Below the pieces are notes generated by a model. The model was not told where the DNA came from and did no database searches. It saw nothing but the letters and a program-made list of their open reading frames with translations. A program made the position numbers and the translations under genes. A DNA stretch of 64,000 bases from Pseudomonas hygromyciniae. Its GTDB lineage: Bacteria > Pseudomonadota > Gammaproteobacteria > Pseudomonadales > Pseudomonadaceae. Where the stretch lies: assembly GCF_016925675.1 (NCBI RefSeq), contig NZ_CP070506.1, forward strand, positions 5,973,021-6,037,020, given 5' to 3'. This document shows, piece after piece, positions 1 to 8,237 of the stretch (position 1 is its first letter; the number at the start of each line of letters is the position of its first letter).

Positions 1-165
1 TGGGAAGTGATGTTTCTGGCGCAATCCTATGGCCGCTCCAGTTATCGCTACATCGAGATGCTGACCACTGCAGCGATCATTTACTGGGTGTTGTCCATCG
101 GCCTGGAACTGATCCAGGCCCGTATGGAGCGCCACTACGGCAAGGGTTATGTACGACGCGGCTAA
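1..165 (+). CDS. Amino-acid ABC transporter permease, C-terminal end (partial)
   Basis: An open frame runs from the first base to a TAA at 163-165 and encodes the last 54 residues of a protein cut by the window edge. It has a hydrophobic segment (around TTAAIIYWVLSIGLELIQ) followed by a basic, hydrophilic tail ending in GKGYVRRG. This is the usual C-terminus of HisM/GlnP-type inner-membrane permeases that import polar amino acids with a periplasmic binding protein and an ATPase. The partner genes lie outside the window, so the substrate cannot be named. Family assignment rests only on this tail. Confidence 0.7.
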   Translation, partial: WEVMFLAQSYGRSSYRYIEMLTTAAIIYWVLSIGLELIQARMERHYGKGYVRRG

Positions 166-168
166 GCG

Positions 169-447
169 TCAGCCCAGCGAACGCCGCACCCTGACCACCC
201 CCATCTGCAAGCCGAACGGACGGAACACAGCGTTCAACGACTTGAGCGTCTGATTACCCTCGCCATGCTCGATATGCACCAGCGTGCGCACGGAAATCTT
301 GCACATCCTGGCAAACTGGCTCTGGTGCAGGCCCGTGACTTCTACGCGAAGGCGGCGTACCGCTTCGCCGATTTGCAGGGTGCCTTGGGCCAGGCCCTGC
401 TCGATGCCCTGGATCAACAGGGCACGTGTATCCATGCTGACAGTCAT
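169..447 (-). CDS. XRE-family helix-turn-helix protein, HipB-like antitoxin
   Basis: A 92-residue protein with a Cro/C1-type helix-turn-helix in its second half: the segment LHQSQFARMCKISVRTLVHIE followed by LKSLNAVFRPFG is the classic recognition-helix and helix-4/5 pattern. The start chosen is the ATG whose bases overlap the upstream hipA-like stop as ATGA (447-444), with GGGGG just ahead of it, suggesting translational coupling; an ATG four codons earlier (459) is also possible. HipB-type proteins neutralise HipA kinases and repress their own operon. The gene order is inverted: the regulator is downstream of the toxin. HTH family is clear; antitoxin role is inferred from the neighbour. Confidence 0.8.
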   Translation of the reverse strand: MTVSMDTRALLIQGIEQGLAQGTLQIGEAVRRLRVEVTGLHQSQFARMCKISVRTLVHIEHGEGNQTLKSLNAVFRPFGLQMGVVRVRRSLG

Positions 448-1784
448 CGCAGCCCCCATTGCTGTAGACGTTGATCCAGTTTGCCGAGCGCGATCGCGGG
501 GTGCTTCCAGGTTTCCTGGGGCAAACCACTGTCCACCAGGATGTCCGGCAACGCCCGCAAGTGTTCGGCGTCGGCGCGTAACCGTTCAAAGGCTTGTTGC
601 GGATCGACCAGGCCGTCCAGTGCGCTGCATACTCCTTGCCAGTCAATTTCACCGGCCACTTCCAGGCCCCTGGGCCACTTGGTGGTGCGGGTGATGCCCT
701 CAGTATCCATGACCATGGGGGCCAAGTCATAAATCGGCGCCAGACGCATGGAGCCACGCTCGCGGATAATCGAAGTGTTACGCCCGTGGTTATCTGAGTT
801 GCCGAGGATTTTGTTGAGCAAGTCACGCCGCAAATACTCGGCGACCAAATCCGCAACGCCGTGCCCCTGACCGACCTGTCGCCAGTGTTCGGCAAGCATC
901 TGCACGACCTCCAGATGATCCATATAACTGCCCGGCGTAATAACCCCCGCCAGTGAATAGATCGACTCGACGGCCAGCCGCTCGACGCCCGCTGGCGTGA
1001 CATTACGGTCAAAACGCTGCATCCACAGGCTGGGTTTGTGCGCCTCTTCCAACGCCAGCCCTTGGGCGGCGACGGTTTCGATACCCAGCGCCTGGAGCGC
1101 CTTGTAGTAGTGAAATTCGCTCCTGAGGATCGCTTGGTCGTTGAGGGTCGCGCCATTGCGGGCAAACTTGATAAACCAGTGTTGGGCGACCTCGGCGTCG
1201 GGAAGAACAGCGTCCGGATAGAGCCGGCCGTCGCGATTCTCGGCCATCAACAACTTCGGCGCTTCGCCGCCCGCCCCGGTCGCGCCACCAATGGCTTCGC
1301 CTTGCTCATAGGCATATTCCAGGAAGCCATTGTCGCGACTGACCACATCGTGACGGCTGAAGCCCACGGCGGGCCTGACACCCAATGCCTCGACGGACTC
1401 CTTGATCCGCAGGTTGCCAATAGGCGACGGTGTGCAAAGGCCCAGTAGAAACAAATCGACGCTGACATCGTCCGGCTTGTCGGCGCCTACTCGCTGCATC
1501 AGGAAGCGTTTCGCCGCACCCGCCGGTGCAATGTCATGCAGGAAGGCGGGAGCCGCCTTGAGGAAGGTGACATCCCAACCCAGAGGAAACCGTCCACTCA
1601 CCGCAGAACAAAAACCTTGTTCAATGTCGCCCAGGTGTTCAACGAGATAGTCCTGCCGATAGTGAAACCGACAGGGTCCATCAAAACCTATTTGAGGCTC
1701 GGAAAACTCCAGCCGCATTGCGTCGTGCCAGTGGCCGGCATTAAAGATTTGCAACATCAGGGAGTAAATGGTTTCCGTTGGCAA
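444..1784 (-). CDS. HipA-family serine/threonine kinase toxin
   Basis: About 446 residues, the usual HipA size. HipA enzymes are PI3/4-kinase-like Ser/Thr kinases; E. coli HipA phosphorylates glutamyl-tRNA synthetase and arrests growth. Visible kinase elements are the ATP-site lysine in WFIKFARN, the catalytic loop LGNSDNHGRNTS (Asp and Asn ligands) and the metal-binding YDLAPM, all intact, so the kinase should be active. The N-terminal part resembles the HipA N1 domain. Start choice: a TTG at 1784 preceded by GAAGG seven bases upstream. A more distal TTG at 1826 would run into the candidate operator repeats, and the first ATG (1757) has no ribosome-binding site. The stop overlaps the HipB-like gene as ATGA. 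The target is unknown. Confidence 0.85.
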   Translation of the reverse strand: MPTETIYSLMLQIFNAGHWHDAMRLEFSEPQIGFDGPCRFHYRQDYLVEHLGDIEQGFCSAVSGRFPLGWDVTFLKAAPAFLHDIAPAGAAKRFLMQRVGADKPDDVSVDLFLLGLCTPSPIGNLRIKESVEALGVRPAVGFSRHDVVSRDNGFLEYAYEQGEAIGGATGAGGEAPKLLMAENRDGRLYPDAVLPDAEVAQHWFIKFARNGATLNDQAILRSEFHYYKALQALGIETVAAQGLALEEAHKPSLWMQRFDRNVTPAGVERLAVESIYSLAGVITPGSYMDHLEVVQMLAEHWRQVGQGHGVADLVAEYLRRDLLNKILGNSDNHGRNTSIIRERGSMRLAPIYDLAPMVMDTEGITRTTKWPRGLEVAGEIDWQGVCSALDGLVDPQQAFERLRADAEHLRALPDILVDSGLPQETWKHPAIALGKLDQRLQQWGLR

Positions 1785-1818
1785 TTTAATGCACCTTCGC
1801 CGAGTGAGACGGACTTGA

Positions 1819-1887
1819 TTACGCAATATAGTGCATACATGGCCTACAGGCTTGCTCTATTTACGCAATAAAATGCATTCATTGCGT
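1819..1887. promoter_or_regulatory. Candidate HipB-type operator: two 22-bp direct repeats
   Basis: Two copies of a 22-bp element sharing TTACGCAATA-A-TGCAT (1819-1840 and 1861-1882) start exactly 42 bp apart, four helical turns, just upstream of the hipA-like start. The second copy is also half of an inverted repeat, ACGCAAT (1863-1869) and ATTGCGT (1881-1887). Repeated operators at helical spacing are typical of HipB-like autoregulation. The protein that binds is inferred. Confidence 0.5.
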
Positions 1888-2059
1888 TTTAATTGGATTA
1901 GAAATGCAATTAAATGCAAATGAGGCCACCTACGTTAAACATGCGCGCATTCGGCCCAGACTAGAGACATCTCCCGCGCACTACGCATACCGCCGCTGAC
2001 AGTTATACGCTCGCCGCCTCGCTAAATTCCCGGCCTCACATATCAGAGGCTGGGACCTT

Positions 2060-3328
2060 ATGCCCTACACATCCACGCGACTTGCCCTTGTCATCACCTT
2101 CGCGCTGAACACCATCAGCATTCCCATGGCCACAGCACGCGGGGATATGGAGCCGCCCAGCGACAGCGCGCGGGAACGCCCCGACCCCGCTACTGCCTTT
2201 TACTTTGCCGATCACGCCACCACCAGCAACGGCCGCAGCGTAGCCCGGGTGCTGGACAACGCCGTGGATCGGTTGATTGAGTCGGACTGGATGAGCGATC
2301 GGGATCTGGACCTGATCGCTCATGACGAGGAATATTTCAACGACCTGGCCCCCGGCAGGATAGGCGCGGTGCTTGAACAACTGGCCGCCAGCCAGAATGC
2401 CAACCTGGGCAGCGCCACCCAGAACAGCTTGGTCCCGCTGCACGCCAGCCTGCTGGCGGCCATGCGCGAGGGGAGCGGCGATGCCCCTGGGCGTTTCTGG
2501 TTCCAGGGCCTGGGCAGCGGCGCCAGCCTGGGTGGGCAGCACGGCAGCGCCGGCCTGCAACAACGTAACCGAGGCCTGGTGCTGGGTGCCGATTGGGCGG
2601 TAGACCATGCCTGGCGCGTGGGCGTCATGGGCGCAAAATCCACCAGCGACCTGAGTGCCAAACGCTTCAAGGCCGGGCTGGACAGCTGGCACCTGGGGGC
2701 TTACGCGATGCGCGACGACGGGCCGCTGGCGCTGCGCCTGGCAGCAATCCATAGCAGCCACGCAGGCCAGAACAAACGCAGTGTCGATTTTGATTTCATC
2801 GACCATCGCGAGCAGCTCAAGGGCAAGTACACCGCGCAAAGCCAGACTATTTTCAGCGAGCTGGGCTATCGCGTGGACCACGGCAGTTTCACCGTCGAGC
2901 CGTTCGCCGGCGTAGGCTATCAGCGCTATCACCGCGAACGTTTCAAGGAAAAAGGCGGGCTTAGCGCCCTCAACGTCGGCGAGCAAACGCAACAGAATCT
3001 GAGCACCACCTTCGGCCTGCGCATGAGCAGCCTCTATGCGCTGGATAACCAGATGAGCCTTAAGCCTTACGTCAGTGCGAGCTGGAAGCATCTGTACGGC
3101 GATGTTGGCAGCAGCGTGCGCCAGTCCTCCGCGTGGGCGGATAAGAACGATTTCAACAGCGACTTCACCATCCAGGGCACCTCCCTGAACCGTGACAGCC
3201 TGGCGTTGCAGGCCGGGCTGGGGCTGGCGGTCTCGGCCACGCAGAGCGTCGGCGTGACCTACACCGGCGACCTAGGCGCCCGCAGTACCAGCCAGGCGGT
3301 CATGGGGCAATGGACCCTGACCTTCTAA
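2060..3328 (+). CDS. Autotransporter beta-barrel domain protein with almost no passenger
   Basis: 422 residues. An N-terminal signal sequence (about 1-27) precedes a mostly helical stretch (about 30-140; N-G-R-S-V-A-R-V-L-D, then LAASQNANLGSATQNSLVPL) like the pre-barrel segment of autotransporters. From about residue 145 a 12-strand-type barrel follows, with alternating aromatic strands such as GRFWFQGLGS and an outer-membrane C-terminal signature ending in WTLTF with a terminal Phe. Autotransporters export an N-terminal passenger through the barrel in the outer membrane. Here no beta-helical passenger or enzyme domain is visible, so it may be a barrel-only relic or a small structural protein. 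It is followed by a hairpin and convergent with pycB. Confidence 0.8.
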   Translation: MPYTSTRLALVITFALNTISIPMATARGDMEPPSDSARERPDPATAFYFADHATTSNGRSVARVLDNAVDRLIESDWMSDRDLDLIAHDEEYFNDLAPGRIGAVLEQLAASQNANLGSATQNSLVPLHASLLAAMREGSGDAPGRFWFQGLGSGASLGGQHGSAGLQQRNRGLVLGADWAVDHAWRVGVMGAKSTSDLSAKRFKAGLDSWHLGAYAMRDDGPLALRLAAIHSSHAGQNKRSVDFDFIDHREQLKGKYTAQSQTIFSELGYRVDHGSFTVEPFAGVGYQRYHRERFKEKGGLSALNVGEQTQQNLSTTFGLRMSSLYALDNQMSLKPYVSASWKHLYGDVGSSVRQSSAWADKNDFNSDFTIQGTSLNRDSLALQAGLGLAVSATQSVGVTYTGDLGARSTSQAVMGQWTLTF

Positions 3329-3337
3329 ATTGTGCGC

Positions 3338-3363
3338 AAAAAAAGGGGGGCACATGCCCCCCC
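3338..3363 (-). terminator. Rho-independent terminator of pycAB
   Basis: A perfect G6C/GC6 stem with loop ACAT (3345-3363) is followed, reading the minus strand, by a seven-base T run (complement of 3338-3344). It lies 32 bp past the pycB stop between convergent genes. It may also act on the plus-strand autotransporter transcript, but no T run follows on that side. Confidence 0.8.
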
Positions 3364-3395
3364 GAGGATTAAGCGGTAATGTCGGAGGCTGTGTA

Positions 3396-5204
3396 TCAGC
3401 CTTCGATTTCGATCAGGATTTCACCCGGGTTGACCCGGTCGCCCTTGACCACATGAACGGCGCTGACCTTGCCGGCGATGGCCGCCTGCACTTCGGTCTC
3501 CATCTTCATCGCTTCGGTGATCAGCACGGCCTGGCCGGCCTTGACCACGTCGCCTTCCTTGACCAGTACATCCACGATATTGCCCGGCATCGCCGTGCTC
3601 ACATGACCTGGCGCGCTGGCCTGCTTGCGCTTGCTGGTGCCGCCGCCGACGAATTCGTTGAGCGGTTCGAACACCACTTCTTCCGGCATGCCGTCGATGG
3701 ACAGGTAGAAGTGGCGCTTGCCTTCGGCCTTGACGCCGACACCGGTGATATCGACGCGGTAGCTCTCGCCGTGCACGTCGATGACGAACTCGGTCGGCAC
3801 GCCTTCACCGCCCGCACGGGCCACGCCGCCGGCTTCAGGGATTGGCAACAGCACTTCAGGGGACAAGGTGCCGGCATCACGCTCTTCGAGGAACTTGCGT
3901 CCGATATCGGGGAACATGGCGTAGGTCAGCACGTCTTCTTCAGACTTGGCCAGCGCGCCGATTTCGCCACGCAACTTGGTCATTTCCGGCTTGAGCAGGT
4001 CGGCCGGGCGCACGTCGATCACGTCTTCGCTGCCGATCGCCTGGCGCCGCAGTTTCTCGTCAACGGTACCCGGCGCCTTGCCGTAGCCGCCTTGCAGGTA
4101 GAGCTTCACTTCGTTGGTGATGGTTTTGTAGCGCTCGCCGGCCAGCACGTTGAAGAACGCCTGGGTGCCGACAATCTGCGAGGTTGGCGTCACCAGCGGT
4201 GGGAAGCCGAGGTCTTCACGCACCCGTGGGATTTCGGCCAGCACTTCGCTCATGCGGTTGAGGGCGCCCTGCTCTTTCAATTGGTTGGCCAGGTTGGAAA
4301 TCATCCCGCCCGGTACCTGGTTGACTTGCACACGGGTGTCGACGGCGGTGAATTCGCTTTCGAACTGGTGGTACTTCTTACGCACGGCGTAGAAGTACAG
4401 GCCGATTTCCTGCAGCAGTTCCAGGTCCAGGCCGGTGTCGAATTCGCTGCCTTTGAGGGCGGCGACCATCGACTCGGTGCCCGGGTGACTGGTGCCCCAG
4501 GCGAAGCTGGAGATGGCGGTGTCGATATGGTCGGCACCGTTTTCGATGGCCTTGAGTTGGCACATCGCGGCCAGACCAGCGGTGTCATGGGAGTGGATAA
4601 AGATCGGCAGGCTTTGCTCGGCCTTCAGCGCCTTGACCAGTTCGCCGGTGGCGTACGGGGTCAGCAGGCCGGCCATGTCCTTGATCGCCACCGAGTCGCA
4701 ACCCATGGCTTCCATTTGCTTGGCCTGGGCCACGAACGCCTCGATGGTGTGCACCGGGCTGGTGGTGTAGGCGATGGTGCCCTGGGCGTGCTTGCCCGCC
4801 GCTTTCACCGCTTCGATGGCCACACGCAGGTTACGCACGTCGTTCATGGCGTCGAAGATGCGGAACACGTCGATGCCATTCACAGCGGCCTTGGCGACGA
4901 AGGCCTTGACCACATCGTCGCTGTAGTGGCGGTAGCCCAGCAGGTTCTGGCCACGCAGGAGCATTTGCAGGCGAGTGTTAGGCAACGCGGCGCGCAGTTT
5001 GCGCAGGCGCTCCCACGGGTCTTCTTTCAAGAAACGCACGCAGGCGTCAAAGGTCGCGCCGCCCCAGACTTCCAGGGACCAGTAGCCGACTTTGTCGAGC
5101 TTGTCGCAGATCGGCAGCATGTCGTCAGTGCGCATGCGGGTCGCCAGCAACGATTGGTGGGCGTCGCGCAGGATGGTGTCGGTTACGAAGATTTTCTTAG
5201 ACAT
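3396..5204 (-). CDS. pycB: Pyruvate carboxylase subunit B (carboxyltransferase and biotin carrier; often labelled OadA)
   Basis: 602 residues in three parts. The N-terminal HMGL-like carboxyltransferase barrel begins VTDTILRDAHQSLLATRMR and includes the QNLLGYRHY motif; a PYC/OadA middle domain follows; the C-terminal biotinyl domain carries the biotin lysine in EAMKMET (Lys about 567). With PycA it carboxylates pyruvate to oxaloacetate, the anaplerotic step, in the cytoplasm. It is commonly annotated as oxaloacetate decarboxylase alpha, but the adjacent biotin carboxylase and absence of membrane beta/gamma subunits favour pyruvate carboxylase. The start is the ATG at 5204, preceded by GAGGA; a GTG five codons upstream overlaps the pycA stop. 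It is cotranscribed with pycA. Confidence 0.93.
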   Translation of the reverse strand: MSKKIFVTDTILRDAHQSLLATRMRTDDMLPICDKLDKVGYWSLEVWGGATFDACVRFLKEDPWERLRKLRAALPNTRLQMLLRGQNLLGYRHYSDDVVKAFVAKAAVNGIDVFRIFDAMNDVRNLRVAIEAVKAAGKHAQGTIAYTTSPVHTIEAFVAQAKQMEAMGCDSVAIKDMAGLLTPYATGELVKALKAEQSLPIFIHSHDTAGLAAMCQLKAIENGADHIDTAISSFAWGTSHPGTESMVAALKGSEFDTGLDLELLQEIGLYFYAVRKKYHQFESEFTAVDTRVQVNQVPGGMISNLANQLKEQGALNRMSEVLAEIPRVREDLGFPPLVTPTSQIVGTQAFFNVLAGERYKTITNEVKLYLQGGYGKAPGTVDEKLRRQAIGSEDVIDVRPADLLKPEMTKLRGEIGALAKSEEDVLTYAMFPDIGRKFLEERDAGTLSPEVLLPIPEAGGVARAGGEGVPTEFVIDVHGESYRVDITGVGVKAEGKRHFYLSIDGMPEEVVFEPLNEFVGGGTSKRKQASAPGHVSTAMPGNIVDVLVKEGDVVKAGQAVLITEAMKMETEVQAAIAGKVSAVHVVKGDRVNPGEILIEIEG

Positions 5205-5215
5205 TGGAATGTTCC

Positions 5216-6631
5216 TCACAGGCCTGCGTGGGCGGCAATGGCGGCGGCGATGGCCAGGGCCAGCTCTTCGGGTTTGCGCTTGATCGAGTAGTTGGTCAGC
5301 TCAGGATGGCTTTCCACAAAACTGGTGTTGAACTGGCCGCTGCGGAATTCCGGATTGCGCAGGATTTCCTGGTAGTAGGCGGCGGTGGTCTTCACGCCTT
5401 GCAGGCGCATGTCGTCCAGGGCACGCAGGCCGCGGTCCATGGCTTCTTCCCAGGTCAACGCCCACACCACCAGTTTCAGGCACATGGAGTCGTAGAACGG
5501 CGGGATGGTGTAGCCGGTGTAGATCGCCGTATCAGTCCGCACACCAGGCCCGCCGGGGGCGTAGTAACGGGTGATCTTGCCGAAGCTGGGCAGGAAGTTG
5601 TTCTTCGGGTCTTCGGCGTTGATGCGGAACTGCAACGCAAAGCCACGGTGCTGGATATCTTCCTGTTTTACCGACAGCGGCAGGCCGGACGCGATGCGGA
5701 TCTGCTCGCGGACAATGTCGATCCCGGTGATTTCTTCGGTGATGGTGTGTTCCACCTGCACCCGGGTGTTCATCTCCATGAAGTACACCTCGCCCTCGGC
5801 GAGCAGGAACTCCACGGTGCCGGCGTTCTCGTAGCCCACGGCCTTGGCCGCGCGCACTGACAGGTCGCCGATATAGGCGCGCTGCTCGGGGGTCAGTTGC
5901 GGGCTTGGGGCAATTTCGATGAGCTTCTGGTTACGGCGCTGGATCGAGCAGTCGCGCTCGAACAGATGCACCACGTTGCCAAAGCTGTCGCCGAGGATCT
6001 GCGCCTCGATGTGCTTGGGATTGACGATGCATTTTTCCAGAAACACTTCCGCCGAGCCGAAGGCCTTGGTGGCCTCGGAGATCACGCGGGGGAAGGCTTG
6101 CTCAAGTTCTTCACGGCTGTTGCAGCGACGAATGCCGCGCCCGCCACCACCGGAGGTGGCCTTGAGCATCACCGGGTAACCGATGCGGTCACCTTCGGTC
6201 AGCGCTTCGGCGATGTCGGCAACGTTGCCTTCGGTGCCGGGAGTGACCGGTACACCCGCCTTGATCATGCTGCGGCGCGCTTCGGTCTTGTCGCCCATGC
6301 GGCGAATCACTTCGGCCGATGGACCAATGAATTTGATACCGCGTTCGGCACAGATATCCGCCAGCTCGGCGTTTTCCGACAGGAAGCCATAGCCGGGGTG
6401 CAATGCGTCGCAGCCGGTTTCCACCGCCAGGTTCACCAGCTTGCGCGGGTTCAAGTAACCGGCCAGGGGCTCGGCACCAATGCTGTGGGCCTCGTCGGCG
6501 CGTTTGACGTGCAAGGCATGCCGGTCTGCGTCGGAATAGACCGCCACCGAACGAATACCCATTTCGGCACAAGCCCGCACGATGCGGACGGCAATCTCAC
6601 CACGGTTGGCGATCAGGATCTTTGTTATCAC
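5216..6631 (-). CDS. pycA: Pyruvate carboxylase subunit A (biotin carboxylase)
   Basis: 471 residues with the complete biotin-carboxylase fold. The N-terminal domain opens ITKILIANRGEIAVRIVRAC; the ATP-grasp domain contains the glycine loop KATSGGGGRGI and the metal/bicarbonate residues in YFMEMNTRVQVEHTITE; the C-terminal lid has FALQFRINAEDP. It carboxylates the biotin carried by PycB using ATP and bicarbonate. Unlike AccC, it is not beside accB but 11 bp ahead of pycB, which settles its role. It is divergent from the LysR gene pycR with a shared 195-bp promoter region holding a 7-4-7 palindrome. Confidence 0.94.
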   Translation of the reverse strand: MITKILIANRGEIAVRIVRACAEMGIRSVAVYSDADRHALHVKRADEAHSIGAEPLAGYLNPRKLVNLAVETGCDALHPGYGFLSENAELADICAERGIKFIGPSAEVIRRMGDKTEARRSMIKAGVPVTPGTEGNVADIAEALTEGDRIGYPVMLKATSGGGGRGIRRCNSREELEQAFPRVISEATKAFGSAEVFLEKCIVNPKHIEAQILGDSFGNVVHLFERDCSIQRRNQKLIEIAPSPQLTPEQRAYIGDLSVRAAKAVGYENAGTVEFLLAEGEVYFMEMNTRVQVEHTITEEITGIDIVREQIRIASGLPLSVKQEDIQHRGFALQFRINAEDPKNNFLPSFGKITRYYAPGGPGVRTDTAIYTGYTIPPFYDSMCLKLVVWALTWEEAMDRGLRALDDMRLQGVKTTAAYYQEILRNPEFRSGQFNTSFVESHPELTNYSIKRKPEELALAIAAAIAAHAGL

Positions 6632-6772
6632 TTGGAAATTCCCTTGAGCCGATTGCTGCGTTCATCGACCTGCTAGACCAGGTCGGCGCGTGACCAAATG
6701 TTTCAAGTCAGTCGCGAGACACACACTATGCGCACTTAAGGATTAACAAAAATCAATAATTATTGGGTTGTG

Positions 6773-6790
6773 TATAAGTAAAGACTTATA
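6773..6790. promoter_or_regulatory. Candidate PycR operator (inverted repeat)
   Basis: TATAAGT-AAAG-ACTTATA is a perfect 7-bp inverted repeat in the divergent pycA/pycR promoter region, 37 bp ahead of pycR. It contains the T-N11-A architecture of LysR-type binding sites and sits where a divergent LysR regulator would act on both genes. Binding by PycR is inferred. Confidence 0.45.
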
Positions 6791-6826
6791 GTTGATCGCA
6801 CAAACCCCGGCGAGCCCTTTTGAATT

Positions 6827-7801
6827 ATGCGTAAGTCATTGATGCGTATGACATTACGTCAATTGCAGATCTTCAATGAAGTCTGCGATTTACGTTCCTA
6901 CAGCCGCGCTGCCGAAGAAATGTCCCTCACCCAACCGGCAGTCAGCCTACAAATTCGCCAGCTCGAAGAGCTGGTCGGCCAGCCACTGTTCGATTACGTG
7001 GGCAAAAAGCTCTACATGACCGAAGCCGCCGAAGCCCTGCAACGGGCCAGCCGGGATATTTTCGGGCGCCTGGAAAACCTCGATATGCAGCTCTCGGACA
7101 TGCAGGGCTCGCTGCAGGGGCAATTGAAGCTGGCGGTGGAGTCCAGCGCCAAATACTTCGTGCCGCACTTGTTCGCCGCCTTCAAGCGCCAGCATCCGGA
7201 GGTGCAGTTGCACCTCACGGTGGTCAACCGCGCCCAGGTAATCCGCCGGCTGTCGGACAACCGTGATGACCTGGTGATCATGTCCATGGTGCCCCAGGAC
7301 ATGGGCCTGGAATTCCTGCCGTTTCTCAATAACCCGATTGTGGCGGTGGCCCCACCGGACCATCCCCTGAGCCTGCAAGGACCGCTACGCCTGCAAGACC
7401 TGGAGCCTTATACGCTGCTGCTGCGCGAGCCGGGTTCCGGAACACGCCTGGCCTGCGAGGAATACTTCAAGGAAAAGCGCGTGCACTTCACCCAGACGGT
7501 GGAAGTGGCCTCGGCCGAGGCACAGCGCGAGTGCGTGGTGGCAGGGTTGGGGGTGGCGCTGTTGACGCGCCACGCCCTGAACCTGGAACTGGCCACCGGC
7601 GGGCTCAAGGAGCTGCCGGTGGAAGAGCTGCCGCTGTACCGCAGTTGGTGCCTGGTGCAGGCCAAGGCCAAGCGCCTGTCACCGGTGGCCCATGCGTTCC
7701 TGGGCTTTATTCGCAGTGAACGGGTGCAGATCAGCGCCCTGGCTGAACGCTTCGCTGGGCAGCCGCGGGTGCCTGCCAGTGCAACTCCGGGTAGTCACTG
7801 A
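6827..7801 (+). CDS. pycR: LysR-family regulator of pyruvate carboxylase
   Basis: 324 residues. A winged helix-turn-helix (about 8-66: LRQLQIFNEVCDLRSYSRAAEEMSLTQ split over helix 1-3, then PAVSLQIRQLEELVGQPLF) is followed by a LysR substrate-binding domain (about 95-300) and a short proline/serine-rich tail. LysR proteins are tetrameric cytoplasmic regulators that usually control a divergent gene in response to a small ligand. The location next to pycA matches the P. aeruginosa gene named PycR. The ATG at 6827 is used; ATGs at 6842 and 6848 are alternatives and none has a strong ribosome-binding site. The 3' end overlaps an antisense small gene. Confidence 0.88.
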   Translation: MRKSLMRMTLRQLQIFNEVCDLRSYSRAAEEMSLTQPAVSLQIRQLEELVGQPLFDYVGKKLYMTEAAEALQRASRDIFGRLENLDMQLSDMQGSLQGQLKLAVESSAKYFVPHLFAAFKRQHPEVQLHLTVVNRAQVIRRLSDNRDDLVIMSMVPQDMGLEFLPFLNNPIVAVAPPDHPLSLQGPLRLQDLEPYTLLLREPGSGTRLACEEYFKEKRVHFTQTVEVASAEAQRECVVAGLGVALLTRHALNLELATGGLKELPVEELPLYRSWCLVQAKAKRLSPVAHAFLGFIRSERVQISALAERFAGQPRVPASATPGSH

Positions 7802-7928
7802 TGCTCTGTAGCAGTTGACGCTGCTCGCAGCGATCTTCAATTGCACGGCGGAACGCCATGCGGCGCTGGTCTTCCTGCTGACGACGGGTCTTGACGGTGC
7901 TGGTGCTGTCTTCGTAGGGCCGGGCCAT
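7731..7928 (-). CDS. Small charged protein, possibly PA3496-like
   Basis: 65 residues, no signal sequence or membrane segment, with a dense charged helix (RRQQEDQRRMAFRRAIEDRC) followed by a short Tyr/Trp region. The pattern R-R-x-I-E-D-x-x-E-x-R resembles the small PA3496-type proteins of pseudomonads, but that is from memory and weak. A strong ribosome-binding site (GGGAG seven bases before the ATG) supports a real gene. Its last 70 bp run antisense to the end of pycR. Function unknown. Confidence 0.55.
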   Translation of the reverse strand: MARPYEDSTSTVKTRRQQEDQRRMAFRRAIEDRCEQRQLLQSISDYPELHWQAPAAAQRSVQPGR

Positions 7929-8055
7929 TTCGAGTCTCCCAATGCGAGTACGGGGAGTTCAGGATGGGCGCGGGGGATGACGGTTTGGCGGCGCGGGGGT
8001 TACAGGACGATGAATACTGACCTGTGGTAAGCGGGCTTGTTGTGATGAAAAGGTT

Positions 8056-8197
8056 TGTTGTGGCGAGCGGGCTTGCCCCGCGCTGGGCTGCGTAGCAGCC
8101 CCAAAACCAGGCAACCAGGGATGTCTGATACACCTCATTGTTCTTGAATAGGGCTGCTTCGCAGCCCAGCGCGGGGCAAGCCCGCTCGCCACAACAA
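8056..8197. repeat. REPIN: inverted pair of REP sequences
   Basis: Two inverted copies of a REP unit (core GTGGCGAGCGGGCTTGCCCC plus GCGCTGGGCTGC) flank a 50-bp spacer, so the whole 142-bp element folds into a long cruciform; each arm ends in its own small GGGCTGC/GCAGCCC hairpin. REPINs are non-autonomous elements mobilised in trans by RAYT transposases; none is encoded here. The core differs from the GTGGGAGCGGGCTTGCTCGC class found elsewhere in the window. Confidence 0.9.
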
Positions 8198-8237
8198 GCC
8201 CACTCAGCTCAACGGGCACGTTTGCCAGGGGTTCGAG

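Noticed and set aside
3330..5291. Long open frame (653 codons) on the plus strand
   Set aside because: It is antisense to pycB and part of pycA, has His/Gln-rich shadow composition and no domain; the minus-strand proteins are unmistakable.
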